Assembly: GCA_029237695.1 (NCBI GenBank)
Contig: CM055265.1
Span: forward strand, 115,418,067 to 115,482,066
Length of the DNA stretch: 64,000 bases
Source of the DNA: Conchocele bisecta
Lineage: Eukaryota > Mollusca > Bivalvia > Lucinida > Thyasiridae
Direction of reading: 5' to 3'
Below, one piece after another: positions 11,701-26,700 of the stretch. Position 1 is the stretch's first letter. The number at the start of each line of letters is the position of its first letter. The notes beneath the pieces were generated by a model. That model saw only the letters and a list, made by a program, of their open reading frames with translations. It did no database searches and was not told where the DNA came from. The position numbers were made by a program, and so were the translations under genes.

Positions 11701-14700
11701 CATACTCGGAATATAGTTTACTAACCCATATTTGTTTTTAAATTATCACTTTCTGCGGATATCTGAGACCCTATTTATCACAGTGAGTTTAACACTAAAG
11801 TTCTACAAACACACACAAATTATACTTACGTGGAAAAGTTTTATATGGTAACAAAATATATCTGCCGGTAGTAAATTCTTCATCACAAACTCTTGAGAAT
11901 TTTTACTGATCTGTTGAACCTGCAAAACATGAAATACTCAACTGCAGTCATGTTATAGGCCACGCTGGAGTGTGTTCACTTTAGAGTGATTTCAATCAAT
12001 TTCAAAATGTTATGTTTTCATGTTATGGATGCACGAACGAATGGACAGACGATCGAATGGGAAAGCGAAAACTATATATGCCTCCGCAAAAGTCATAGGC
12101 CGAGGGTATAATTATGACTAAGGTGTACCGTATAAATATTATTTTGAATATTATGGTTAATAGATTTCCTAATATACCTTTTCATCATTATCTTTGGCCC
12201 ACTGTATTTTCTCAAGTATATCTTCGAGGTTCCTCTTGAATGGAATGTAGTGTTCGTAAGGTACAAGGCGCTTGTAGAAGTGTTCATAGTAGGGCGAGTC
12301 TTGTTTCAGCACAACAGCATCGCCAGCTAACAGATAGGGAAGGCGATAGGCTGCCACTGTGCCATCGATTGTTATTTGGTATTTGTGCTGAAATATAATC
12401 GATCACAACAAATATACCAGTACATGTTGAACTAGAAATGTGGCATGGATTTACATTTATTGAGCATAGGCTGCATATGCAGCCTATGCTCAATAAATGT
12501 AAATCCATTAATATCGGCAGCCAAAGAAAACGAGGCACATTTGAAAACACAGAGGGCCAGAGAAGCGTAGATTTGTCAGACCATCACAGCAATGGGTGTG
12601 TGAAATATCAAGCAGATCCATTCAAGGAAAGCGACATTATGAGTGCAAAGTTACAAATGCACCCAGTATGTGACCTTGACCATGGGCTTAGCAAGGGGCG
12701 GGACGATCGTGGATTTGTGTGAGGGCGGTAGAGGACCATTAGAGCAATGTGTGTGTGAAATAGCAGCAGATCCGTGTAACAGAAAGCATAAGACATTTAC
12801 CGAGCGTTAAGGTTTCGGGACATACATACGGACGGGTCGCCGGTAACACTATTTGCCCCCTGACCATTCGGTGGTGGTGGGGGGCATAATAAGCTGATAA
12901 AGTGTTTTGTTTGTACTGCCACACATTTTGGTGTTGGATTTTTAACCCGTTTTATCATTAATTTTTATGTTGAAGATGCACAATATTTTCTGATTGAAAT
13001 ATTCTTATTCTATGTGACCACTCATTTGAACTGTATCACCGACACTGTAGTAATGAGTGGTAACACCATATACTTTCTTTGAAAAATGAAGAAGAAAATG
13101 TTCGTAAATTTAGATACATTGTACATGTACCTGTAAATGGGTATGCCGCCTGAAATCGGTCAAGCATGTTACATAAAGTGCAACCATTCTACGACAAACC
13201 TATGTTGGGAGATGCAAATATGGCTGTTGTGGAGGTTAAATATTTTGGCAAATATCCAACTTGGATGAAATATATCAGCTGTAACAGAGAGGTTGTTGTT
13301 GTAGTGAAGTCATCGTTCATTGAGGGTCAACTGTACAAAATACATTGGCAGGGAGTAATCATTTATTTTACCCGAAATGCATTATTTCATATAGAACTAA
13401 CGACTGCATATATTTGATGATGTATACAGAATTATTATACTGAATTTATTACATTATCACAGCCAAAATGGCTGTGATAATGTAATAAATTCAGTATAAT
13501 ATTAAATGGAAAATTTCTCCCTCAAAGTATACTTTGTTAGATAATATACTTTGCAATTTTGACCAAAATGGCTGTGATAATGTAATAAATTCAGTATAAT
13601 ATTAAATGGAAAATTTCTCCCTCAAAGTATACTTTGTTAGATAATATACTTTGCAAGTTTGGTGAAATAGGCTACAGATGTACATGTAGTTTGCCAGACC
13701 AACAAAATATCAGTCTGAAGTTAAACATTATATTATGAAAACAATGATGACGGCATATTTGAGCTCAATTTCTCTGTTACATGTTAGCAATTAACAGCAG
13801 TCTGCCATGCAAGATAATATAACAAGAGTATGTTATATGCAATATTTCACCTGATGTTACTAATTTTAAATAGAAAAGTGATACTTTTTAATGTTTACTG
13901 CTATTTTTCGTTTTTAGCTTTCATGTAGAGGACACTCTCATACACTGTAACAAGTACTCACAGAAAAAATGAAAAATAAAATAAACATTAGATGACAATA
14001 AACCCTTAACCGTGACCAAGAAGCATAAGAGAGAAGGAAATAAGGAAAATAAAATAAATGGAAGAATACCATGCTTCTGTCTTTTAATATCAAATATATC
14101 AGACGATTCAGATTCGAGACCTTTAAACTTGACATCAAAAGATGGTTAATGGGTTAATGGAATGTAGATTTGTTTACAATACATGTATATCATTACATAA
14201 ATCTAATTCTGTAAAGTCATGGGATGGTATTCTACCATATCTACCAATAAAACATTAAATAAATGTATTTTTAATCCTTACACGACGAAAATTCTTGTCT
14301 GTTATTGATTTATATTGTGCCTTCTTTCTCAACGAAAATATGATTTGACAGCACTTTGAGCACAATTTTGATGAGAACAAGAGACAAGGCAATGCCACGA
14401 AGGCATAGACAATGGGATAACAGATAATTGGCTATTAATGTTATTACGACCACAATTGAAAGTGACAGCTGTCAGTGGCCTAAGATGACAAAAGAAGCCA
14501 GTGTATGAGACAATCTACATGCATTCGCAGGCTGGCATACATGTATTAGTACAAGAAATGAGTGAATATAGGAATGAATGGCTTTTTTGTGGAATTTATC
14601 AGGGTATAAACTTGGAAAAGTCGCGGGAATACTGGACGAAGGCCGGAAGGCCTCGTCCAGTATTCCCGCGACTTTTCCAAGTTTATATCCCGATAAATTC

Positions 14701-17700
14701 CACAAAAAGGCCATTCATTCCTTATAATTCCAGCATTTTAAATAATTCATCAAGAAAATGTGTTTATTTTCCGTTTTCTTAAGAATTATTTTAACTGCGC
14801 CTCACGGTTACGGAAAGTAGTTCGGCATTTACTGGGATATAAATTTTGGACAGAGACTTGCTACGGGCCAATCAAATGTTAGGGAATTGTGTAAATATTT
14901 TTGTGCTGGAATTATCATCTTTTATCTTTTTTGTGCTGTCTAATGAGTGTTCTCCAATTTAACATTAAAAATGGCTAAGTCGACTACGCAGAAAAAATAG
15001 GTAAATGTAAACAAAAGGTCAAATTATGGATAGTTGTATGTGGTGGGCACCCATTGGTTATGAAGCTATGCAAGCATGGTGGTAAAGAAAGTGAGAAACG
15101 GATCTAAACATGAAAACATAATGTTGGAAATAGCCATGCAAGTCAATTGCGTGGGAAAAATAGGTCAAGGTAAAAAAAGGTCACATGTTGGATATTGGTA
15201 TGTGGTAGGCACCCATTGGTTATGAAGTATGGTGGTTCTAGGTGGTACAGTAACAGAGAAATTTACAAAACACAAAAACTTAACACTGTGGACGCCCGCC
15301 TCTGCCGCCAGCCGCCGCGCCTGCCGCTGCCCGCCCGGCTTTAACCAATCCAATAGCCAGGATTTTTTTTTTAAAAATGTAAAATAGAAAATGAACAGCA
15401 GGCGGCCAAATTTAATTCAGCAGCCTAAGGTTTAACTTAGATAAAGTGTATTAAGTGTACCTGCACCAATGACTTATACACTACTTGGTCTATCTATCAG
15501 TGTGAATTTAGTCAAGTGACAGCTAGGTAACGAAACTATCTATTAAAGGTACATGCCCACTCAGTAGGTTATAATATAGGGAGAAAGATAGTTTTGTATA
15601 TTCTGTAGATATGAAATTTTCTGGCAAAATAAACATTCATTCACCATTACCCCATGTATTGATTGGCATTATTATACATTTTATATCAGACATAAATTTC
15701 CACACTGATATCAGGGGCAATAACCGTGTTTCCTTAAAATGTTAACGGACATCACTATTTATTCTCTGTACATGTATTTATTTTTTCATGTGCAATGATC
15801 ATACTTATAATCTGTCGAAAACATAATTTTTTCAGGTGACACATTTAAGTATTATAAATAATTAAAAAATAGCTTGCCTGATTTGCATATAAAAATAGCC
15901 TGATACCACCGCGCGTCACTATCAGCAAAATAAATATTACTAAATGATTACATCTGTATAGCGGGCACTCATACATTTTAGAACTGGTGGAATAGTGACA
16001 CAGTTATACACTTATTTATTCCTATAAAGAACATTTTGTGCCTTCCGAGTGGGCATGTAACACAGTACAGCATGTAACACACATCTACAGTGGAACCTCT
16101 CTAAACCAAACAACAATAGGCACATGTGATCATAATGTTGATGTGTTTCTTGGTCATGTATCTCAGGTGACGATGACTGTTCGTGACCGCATAGCACACA
16201 ACTATGGCTCAGAATAATCAAATGCCCTGATTTACAGTGAAACCTCGCTAAACCGGACACCCTGGGGACCTCCCACACTGTACTGGGGACCTCCCACACT
16301 GTACTGGGGACCTCCCACACTGTACTGGGGACCTCCCAGGGTGTGCGGTTTAGCGAGGTTTCACTGTATATTGACAGCTGTACTACATGCATCTTACCTT
16401 GAAGAAATCAAAGAATGAAATACTTTTCACCAGTTCGCCATATTTTTCCGTATCTTTGGGAAAGAAAAACATGTGTGTCATGGCTGCATCAATGATGTCA
16501 GGGAGCCGCCTGGACATAATGACTAGGTCAAGCCTTTCCTGGCGACTGTCTCGCCCCCGCCAGAAGGCCTTGTCGGTCTTATTGGCCCAGTCCGGCCCAT
16601 CACTCCCCATGACAGAGATTAGATCTAGGGACACCCTGCAATAAAGTTTAGGTAATGCATGGCTCCAGATAAGGGGTTTATTGGCGTATTTTACGCACTT
16701 ATTTTAGCTGAATGCGTATTGATTATCAACAGTGGGAGTACAAAATACTCACAGCAATGTGACAAAACGCATTGATTTTCAAATTGAGTATTGGAAATAT
16801 AACCCCTACAATACATCACGTAGTACGGGACCCCATCTTTAAGTGAATGGAAGATTCTTAACCCTTTCAACACCAAGTAACTTAATGGGCTGTTCCATGC
16901 CACTGTTTCATGCTATTTAATTGTTCCATTCAAATTTTCAGGCTATTCCATTCTTCAGAAAGGGTAATTTTTTTCAAATTTGATAACTATTAACAAACAG
17001 TGGAGATCCTGATGGAGCGGCTCATCCGGATCTGCACTGTTTGCAAACATTGTCTCTATAGAGGTCTGTGGTGTTGAAAGGGTTAATATAATTCATAAGG
17101 GATATTGGCATATTCAAGAGGGACAAATCCTCCGGGCTCGCTCTAGACACAGACGATCGGCATGTTGATAGGATAGTTTTCTACATGTCTAAAAAAAGAT
17201 ACAGGCAATCGGCATGTCGATAGGATAGTGTATCAGGGCTCCAGATAAGGAATTAGTAATTGAGTATTGTTACTCCATCATTTCTGAAGCAATTGGGTAT
17301 TTCAAAATTTTAATTGGGTGAAATAAAATCACACTACTGTTTACACATCAACAGACAGCAATAATTGAATACTTTGCTTCGAAATAAAAACATGTATTGG
17401 CATTTCATTAGAATTGTCTCCTTGGAGACAATTCTAATGAAATACCAAGATGTGATTGGTGGTCTGTTTATTGTTTTCTGCAGCATGATAAAGGTACCAC
17501 AATTATTCTCATTGCTTTTTGATACTCACTACTTCTGATTTTAATTGGGTTTTTGGCAATTTTAATTGGGTATTTACGCAAATACGCAGCTTATCTGGAG
17601 CTTGGTGTACTATACATTTTAGACATGTAGAAAAATAATAAAATGCAGTCAGTCTATGGTGAAAGAATTATTATATAATACTTTCACTATCGACTGAATG

Positions 17701-20700
17701 CATCTTTTTTTATACATGTCTACAAAGTATAATACAGTATCCTATCAACATGCCTATCGCCTGTGGCTCTAGGCACAACACTGTTCAGGTAATATAGGAA
17801 TGAATGGCCTTTTTGTGGAATTTATCGGGGTATAAACTTGGAAAAGTCGCGGGAATACTGGACGAAGCGATAACAAATTACAATTTGATTTTTTTTCGAA
17901 AATTGTAATTTTTAAGGCCTCGTCCAATATTCCCGCGACTTTTCCAAGTTTATATCCCCGATAAATTCCACAAAAAGGCCATTCATTCCTTATAATTCCA
18001 GCATTTGAAATAAATTCATCAAGAAAATGTGTTTATTTTCCGTTTTCTTAAGAATTATTTTAACTGCGTCTGACGGTTACGGAAAGTAGTTCGGCATGGG
18101 AGTTTACTGGGATATCAATTTTGGACAGAGACTTACTACGGACCAATCAAATCAAATATTTTTGTGCTGGAATTATTGTGTTTTTAACTTGCAAAGCCCT
18201 GCAACAAATGTATGTAAAGTAGCAAAATTTAAACAATGTGATATTACAAGTATGCAACACCATGCAATATAGGTAATGGGAGAACAACCAATGAAAAACC
18301 TGCAACAATGGAATATAATCCACAACCTCTAAACTGAAAGGAACCATTTTTCAAGAAAACTGACAAGCTGAAATAAAGGAAAGAAGGGTTTAATACAGCT
18401 CCAGATAAGGAATTAGTAATTGAGTATTGTCACTCCATCATTTCTGAAGCAATTGGGTATTTCAAAATTTTAATTGTGTAAAATAGAATCCCACTACTGT
18501 TTACAGATTAGCAGACCGCACTTATTGAATAATTTACTTCTAAATGAAAACACATCTTGGTATTTCATTAGAATTGTCTCCTTGGAGACAATTCGAATGA
18601 AATACCAAGATGTGTTTTCATGGAAAAATATGCTATATTTGTGGTCTGTATTGTTTTCTGTAGCATGATAAAGATATGACAAATTTTCATTGCTTTTTGA
18701 TACACACTGCTTCTGATTTCAATTGGTTTTTGGCAATTTTAATTGGGTATTTACGCAAATACGCACCTTATCTGGAGCTCTGGTTTAATATCCCAGCAAC
18801 AGCTAAAATCATGTAGAGAATGGAAATATGAAATGCAATTGAAAAACCAGCCCTAAAGAATAATACAGGTATCTCACCTTAAAGAAATCAAAGAAATTAA
18901 CACGAGTGGATAGCTTCCCATATGTGTCCTCGTCTTTAGGGAAGAAGAACATAGCAGTGAGACGAGCATCAATAACGCTAGAGTGTTCCTGTGCCAGCGT
19001 GACCAAGTCCAGACGTTCGCGGCAACTATCGCGCCCACGCCAAAATGCTTTGTCAGTTTTGTTGCTCCATGGCGTCCAGGTTTTAGCAAGCATTGCGAAC
19101 AAATCAATAGTTGTTCTGAAAATAATTTGCCGTGGTTCATGATACTTTTATGCAATTTGGTCTTGACCTTGGGTGCATGAGAGTGTGATGGTATCAACCT
19201 GGATGATGACAAACAAGCTATGTATGCTATGTATAACAATAAGGTTTTGTTCACAAACCGTAGCAAGGTGTATGATCACGTGGTACTAACAACAACAACC
19301 AGTACTGAAACTTCCAGAATCCATCCGATTCAAAGTACATGTACGTATTCTTTTATATTGTCCTTATTACGTTACGGAGTTTGATGAAATATGGCGCATC
19401 AAACACATCTTGTCAAGCTGCATTTGGTGGTCTCTGTACTTTGGCCCATACTTATGTCGTTTTTGCGAAGAATCGATTTCCGTGTCTACCGACACGGAAA
19501 TCGATTCTTCGCAAAAACGAGCCGAACTCCCTGGACGACCAAATGCAGCTCATGAAGATGCGTTTGCTGCGTCATATTTCATCAAAATCCGTTTCATATT
19601 AAGGAAAATATCAAATAATATTTACTTTGGAGTGGGCAAGATTTCAATACTTTCAGCCACTGTTGTTATAACCACGTGATCATGCACCTTGAGTAGTTGT
19701 TATACTAAAATGTAATTGTAACACTGTTGTAACATTGTCAATTGTAATTTTCAGTTTTTTAACAAAATGTGGCAATATACGCCCGTCGAGGCAGGGCCAG
19801 TTAACAATTCACTGAAAATCAATAGGGCCTTCCTCTTGCCACTATAAACATGTGTATCAAATTTGGTTACGATTCATCAAGTAGAACTTGGGTCATTGCG
19901 TGGACAAGGATACAGAAGACCAAACATTAAGCATGGCCACCAAGGGGAGATAGCTAATCAGAAAATTTGTATTCAGATTTAAGTAGAACGTAAGATAATT
20001 CGTTGACAATGATACAGAACGCAAAAATTCAAAATGGCCGACAAGGGGATATAAGTGATCCAAAATTTTTTAAAATAAATGCTATGATAAACATGCATAT
20101 CAACTTTGGTCACGATCCGTTAAGTAGAACTCTAGTTATTCTGAAAGTACTTCGTCTTGCTGTGATAAAAATGTATACAGAAGGCGCATGAAAATAAACA
20201 GCCGATGACAAATTTTTCACTCTGCTTTGCTATTAGTTCAGATAAATTCTTTGCGATTTCCAAATCATAGTCCAAATTCCCAAAATACCAAAAATGAACT
20301 ATGTACCTTCCCATCATTTCGAGGCTAGCCTCGGTAATATCGTACGTCGGCATGATGATGTCGCGTGTGCTTTCGGAGCCGCACCACGAGAATATCGGCA
20401 GCGGGTTTTCTGATAGGAGACGATGTTCCAGAGGCCAGTCGCCCAGGTTGATGAAGAACTCCATATCGGGAAACCAAACCTGCAAATGAGCGAAAGTGAC
20501 CCGTTCAATATCGTGCTAGAACACTGACAAGGTGCATGATCACGTGGTTACAACAATAACAATGGCTGAAAGTGTTGAAATCTTGCCCACTCCAAAGTAA
20601 GTATTATTTGATGTTTTCCCTAATATGCAACGGATTTTGATGAAATATGGCGCAGCGAACGCGTCTTCATGAGCTGCATTTGGTCGTCCCGGGAATTCGG

Positions 20701-23700
20701 TACATACTTATGTCGTTTTTGCGAAGAATCGATTTCCGTGTCTGTAGACACGGAAATCGATTCTTCGCAAAAATGACAGAAGTTTGGGCCAAAATACAGA
20801 GACCATCAAATGCAGCTTAACAAGACGCGTTTGATGCGCCATATTTCATCAAAATCCGTTACGTAATAAGGACAGTACATGTATAAAGGAATATGTTCTT
20901 CGAATCGGATGGCTTCTGGGAGTTTCAGTACTTGTTGTTGTTGTTGTAACCACGTGATCACACACCTTAAATGAGAGAAAATAATCCAAAATCGATCAAA
21001 GTTTTTTTTTTAATTCTACTACGATTTTTTTTATGAAATTTTAAATAGTGTTACAACCATGATTAATTGTAATTAAATATTTCAATTCCATCGTAATAAC
21101 CCTAAATATTCGGACACCATTTTGTTTTAGGAACCCAATTAAATACATCATTATTGTGATACACAATTACAACCATACTAACTCTAAACATTGGGAGACT
21201 GTTGTGGGAAATCATTTCTTCGTAAGTTTCTTCAAAATAAATTGCGTCCAAATATTAACAGTTATAACGGTACATGTACTATCAATTTATATGAAATTTA
21301 ATAATCAAACCCACTCAGCCACAAGCAAAATGAGCTATTTCAAATAGTGTTACAATGGTGATTGGCTACACCTTAACCCTTACACCGCTATCTTAATTTT
21401 TTTGTCGTCTGCTGTTTATTTTCTATTTTCCATTTTTATCATCAAAAACATGCTTTGACAGCACTTTAGAATAATTTACAACATGCTTTGCCAGCACTTC
21501 AGAATCATTTCCGTTGGAAATGATTCTGAAGTGCTGTCAAAACATGTTTTATTGAGAAATAAGGCAAGATATAAAAGCAACAGCAGACGACAATTGTTGT
21601 GAGTAGCAGTCTAAGGGTTAATACCATTTTTTGATAGCACATTATATAACATAGACTTTAGTATTAATTTGATTGGGAATTTTGGAGCAATATATAGTAA
21701 ATGATACTTTTAGATAATTATCACATACAAAATTCAAACTTGATGCACAGTGGAACCTCTCTAAACTGGACACCCTGGGAGGTCCCCCAGAGATTCCGAG
21801 AGATGCATGTCAGCACTACAATGCGCCATTGTCTGTTTTGTGATCATGAACAGATATTATCATAGGAGATAAAAGAACAAAAACACCCCCCTTTGCATAA
21901 ATGGACTCGTCTGAAGATATTTTTGTGACAATTGGATTGGTTGCAAAATTAACATATCACAATCTATTCCAGTTGCTTAGGGGTGAAAGGGTTAAACCAT
22001 TATACACAGAGGTTTTTGTGCTGTACGGTTTAGAGGAGTTCTACTGTATACAAATGGGTGGGCCATAGAATGAAAATATAGATGATAACAAATCTGTATA
22101 TGAAGCTTCAAGCCAATCCGACTGGCAGTTACAGAAATAGTAGATAGCCGAAACTGTTATGCAAATCTCGGACAGATGGACAGGGTGGTGACTATATAAT
22201 TATATCCTGAAACAAACTTTCGGGGTACATAAAAAGCAAATGCGATGGAATAATTTCTTACCTTCCGAGTGAGAGAGAGTAATGTGGCATCGGGGAACAT
22301 CTTGAAGCCCACATGCTTACCCTGGCATTTACGGTACACCTACAAAAGAAATATGTGCTACCTTTTTTTTTTTTTTGCTTATATTTAACGGCGGCACTGG
22401 CTCTAGGACCTTGCATGCCGTCTCCCAAGAATGGGAGAAAGAACGGAGGTAGAGATTTTTTGAGAGTAGCCGGTAATTCGTATTTACAGAGCAACTACGA
22501 ATTATCGGTACCCATTCACAGCTGGGTGAACTGGAGCAGTGTGGATAAAGTGTCTTGCTCAAGGACACAACGCAGCGCCTCCGGTGAGGCTCGAACCCAC
22601 GACCTTTAGATCAGCAGTCTGTGTACACAGTGGTGTGATTTTATTTTACCCAATAAAAATTATGGAGTGACAATACTCAATTACTAATTACTAATTCCTT
22701 ATATGGAGCGCTGAAATGGTGAACATTACAAATCTTTTCTCAGCCATCAACCCATACACACCTTATTGTCCAAAATTTTGTATCGACACAATGAATGTGC
22801 GCCCTCCTGATTGAACCTGGTGATGATTTCCTGCGCAGACGCCTCAAGATCTACGTTTCTGAACGGTGCAAGGTCTAACTTGATCTGGCGGTACGAGGCT
22901 GGGCAACCCATGTTGCGATACCACTGGTCGATATCCAGCTCAGGGCAGTAACACTTCTCGTGCTGTATCATACCTGCAAATGATTGATTGGTTGGGGCGT
23001 AACGTGTGTATTCCATTATTAGTATCAGAGCTGCAGATAAGCTCGTATTTGCTTAATACCCAGTTAAAATTGCCAAAAACCCAATGGAAATCAGAAGTAG
23101 AGAGTATCAAAAAGCAATAACAATTTTGTGGTATCTTTATCATGCTTTTGCAGCATGATAAAGGTACCACAAATATAGCATATTTTTCTTACTTTCCATG
23201 AAAACACATCTTGGTATTTCATTAGAATTGTCTCCAAGGAGACAATTCTAATGAAATGCCAAGACACGTTTTCATTTCCAAGCAAACTATTCAATGATTA
23301 CAGCCTGTTGATGTGTAAATAGTAGTGGGATCCCATGTTGTGATACCACTGGTCGATATCCAGCTCCGGGCAGTAACATTTCTCGTGCTGTATCACACCT
23401 GCAAATGATTGATTGCTTAATACCCAATTAAAATTGCCAAAAACCCAATGGAAATCAGAAGTAGAGAGTATCAAAAAGCAGTAACAATTTTGTGGTACCT
23501 TTATCATGCTGCAGAAAACAATAAACATACCACAAACATAGCATATTTTTCTTACTTTCCATGAAAACACATCTTGGTATTTCATTAGAATTGTCTCCAA
23601 GGAGACAATTCTAATGAAATGCCAAGACACGTTTTTGTTTCCAAGCAAACTATTCAATAATTGCTGTCTGTTGATGTGTAAATAGTAGTGTGATCCCATG

Positions 23701-26700
23701 TTGATATCAGGCTCCGGGCAGTAACACTTCTTGTGCAGTATCACACCTGCAAATGATTGATTGGTTGGGGCGTAGCATCTGTATTCTATTATTAGTAGCA
23801 TTGTGGTGTAGGTCTAGAGTGAGTGGCAGGTTTAGAAAAATTATCACTTGTGCTTTCACAAGTATTTACAATGATAAAATATGTGACACACAATGACAAA
23901 AAAAGAGTTTTATTGAGGTTTTTACCAGTGTAGTTGCTGGAAAGACAACACTCATTTAAGAGCCTGTCTGGTGGATCTTAAATGTACATGCCCACTCAGT
24001 AGGCACAAAAATTAAATAAGTGTATAATTCTGTCACTATTCTACCGGTTCTAAAAATTACGAGTGCCCGCTATACAGATATAATCAATTAGTAATATTTA
24101 TTTTACTGATTGTGACTCGCGGTGGTATCAGGCTATTTTCATATGCAAATGAGGCATGATATCTTTAATTATTTATACTAATTAAATGTTAGAAAATGTC
24201 TCAGGTCATGTGTCTCATAGAAAGAAAATTGTGTGCCTACTTAGTGGACATGTATCTTTAAGTGTTTTATCAACCCAACAGCGAGCACTGTATGCCCTGA
24301 TCAGACTGCGCGGACGCGCAGGCTGATCTGGGCACACAGTGCTCGCAAACGCAAAAACACATTAATTGTCATAGCGGGTTACGTATGTTCACGAGCAAGT
24401 AAGCTATGACGCGTTATCACTGACAGAATGGTGAATAGCTCAGGCTATGCTCTATTATTTATTATCCACAGGTTGAAGTAACGGACCGAGGTCTATAAAT
24501 ACATTAAAAATGCCAAAAAGCATCAATAAATGAAGAAAAAAAATAAGCTAAATTTTTTTTTTACTTTTTACTCTATAAAAAAAAAATGTTAGCTTATTTT
24601 TTTTAATTTATTGATGCTTTTAGGCATATTTAATGTATTTATAGACCTCAGTCCATTACTTCAACCTGTGTTATTGCCCTGAAATCCTGAAAGATTTTAC
24701 CTTTCAGTTGAAAAGGGCTTTTCCCCACATGTTTCTTGTTATGCAACACGTTGATCGTCAATCCATCATAAGACCCGTGTAGCTTGAAGCGTGCAATGTA
24801 TATGCCATCATGCTTGTCGAATATCTGGACCCTGACTCTGGTACGGCTGTCCGTTGGACTGACGACCGTTACATCAAATGGGGTCTCTCCAGCTGATTCT
24901 GTGAAACTGATAAATTGACACGTCACAATTATTCTGGGTTACTGCATACAATTGTCTTTCGAATAGTGTATTAACTAGATGCCATGTTTGTAAAGCATGG
25001 ATATGCCCCCTTGGCATACTTGACAGTAAACAGTGTTTCAGCGACCTTGTGACGGTAAAAAAAAGGTCACGTTAATGGTGGCATGAGTGTGTGAAAAATG
25101 TTCAAGTGATTCAAGTGTCCAAGTATTGAAGCAATCTTTCGCATAATATTGAAGATATTACATTTTGGAGAAACTCTTACAAACTTTTCGACGCAACAAA
25201 ATGTCTTAAGTGTTTCAGAAACATTTCGAAGGTGACAAAGGTCAATGTCGTGTTAATGGTTGCGCGAGTGTGTGACAAATATTCAGGTGATTCAAGTGTC
25301 CAAGTATAGAAGCAAGCCTTCATATAATATTGAAGATATTACATGTTGAAGAAACTCTTACAAACTTTTCTACGTAAATGTACACGGATGGACGGATGGA
25401 CGGAACGTCAAGAGCAGCACAACATGCGCCCCTTGCTATGATAGTATCACTATACACTTGTCTAATAAATACGTAAATGCGAATTACCACAAAAAACATG
25501 TTCGTTAATTAGTACAGCTTCAATGCATGGTGCTGTGGGCATGCAATAAATATAACCTAACATTATTTATTACACTCAACCAATTTCATAAGAAACTCAG
25601 CATAGCCTGACTTTTTATGAAATTAATAAACCTGCATAATAAATATTTTATTGAATCATCACTCATATAAGATTCTTCATTTTAGAATACTGAGGAACAA
25701 ACAATGTGCTCAATCACTGACAAAAACAATCAAAATGTCTGAAGTGGCAGAAAAACCCAATCCATTGCAGTCAAACCCGAAGACTACTTACCTGTAGCCG
25801 ATTTCATCAACATTGCAAAGTATACTTTAGTAGCAAAGTATACTTTGAGGGAGAAATTTTAAATTTTATAAATTTATTAATTTTTATTATACTGAATTTA
25901 TTACATTATCACAGCCAATTTGGCTGTGATAATGTAATAAATTCAGTATAATAATTCTGCATACTTTTAATCATGAAATATATGCAGTTGTTAGTTCTAT
26001 ATGAAATAATGCATTTCAGGAAAAATAAATGATTACTCCCTCAAAGTAAACTTTGCTAGAAAGTGCAGAGCTCCAGATAAGTTTTGTGTCTAAAGATTAT
26101 TGTATGTACCCCCTGATTTCAAATTCAATGCGTATTTTATTTTTACAAATGGATTATTGATTTTCTTTATTAATATTAAATAGGGAACAAATGATCAAAA
26201 CAAATTTAAACATTCACTTATTTGAGTGTATTATTACTTATTCATTTATTTATTCTGTAATACAGTTTTTCAACTTTATTTCAGTATTTCCACTACTCGA
26301 TTTGAAGATCAATGCGTATGTTCACATTGCTGTGAGCATTTTGTACTCCCACTGTTGATAATCAATGTGTACTCAGCTAAATTAAGTGCGCAAAATACAC
26401 TAATACGCACCTTATCTGGAGCTCTGAAAGTGTAAAGTGTAAAAACACAAAACCTGAGGAAAACATGTTCTAGCTCACACAGGTACCATAGGACAGTGCT
26501 TGCGTCATTTGAGGAATTAAGCCCAAGTTTCTGGCTGTCATCTGGTCATACATGATGTAAAATAAACATTGTAAATTGTCAGCATATTATATTTATTCCC
26601 CAGACAGTCTATCGGTATGAACTACTTTTGTTGTTTTTGTTATAAAATCGCATATTAAATTTTAGTTGCGAACGTTAACTATTGCAATGTACTTCCGTAC

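Noticed and set aside
16012..16392. 126-codon minus-strand frame with repeated WEVPSTV
   Set aside because: Product of the 21-bp minisatellite in an R11 element.
23298..23801. 167-codon minus-strand open frame
   Set aside because: It is made of two exon 3 fragments joined through R5 sequence; not a gene of its own.
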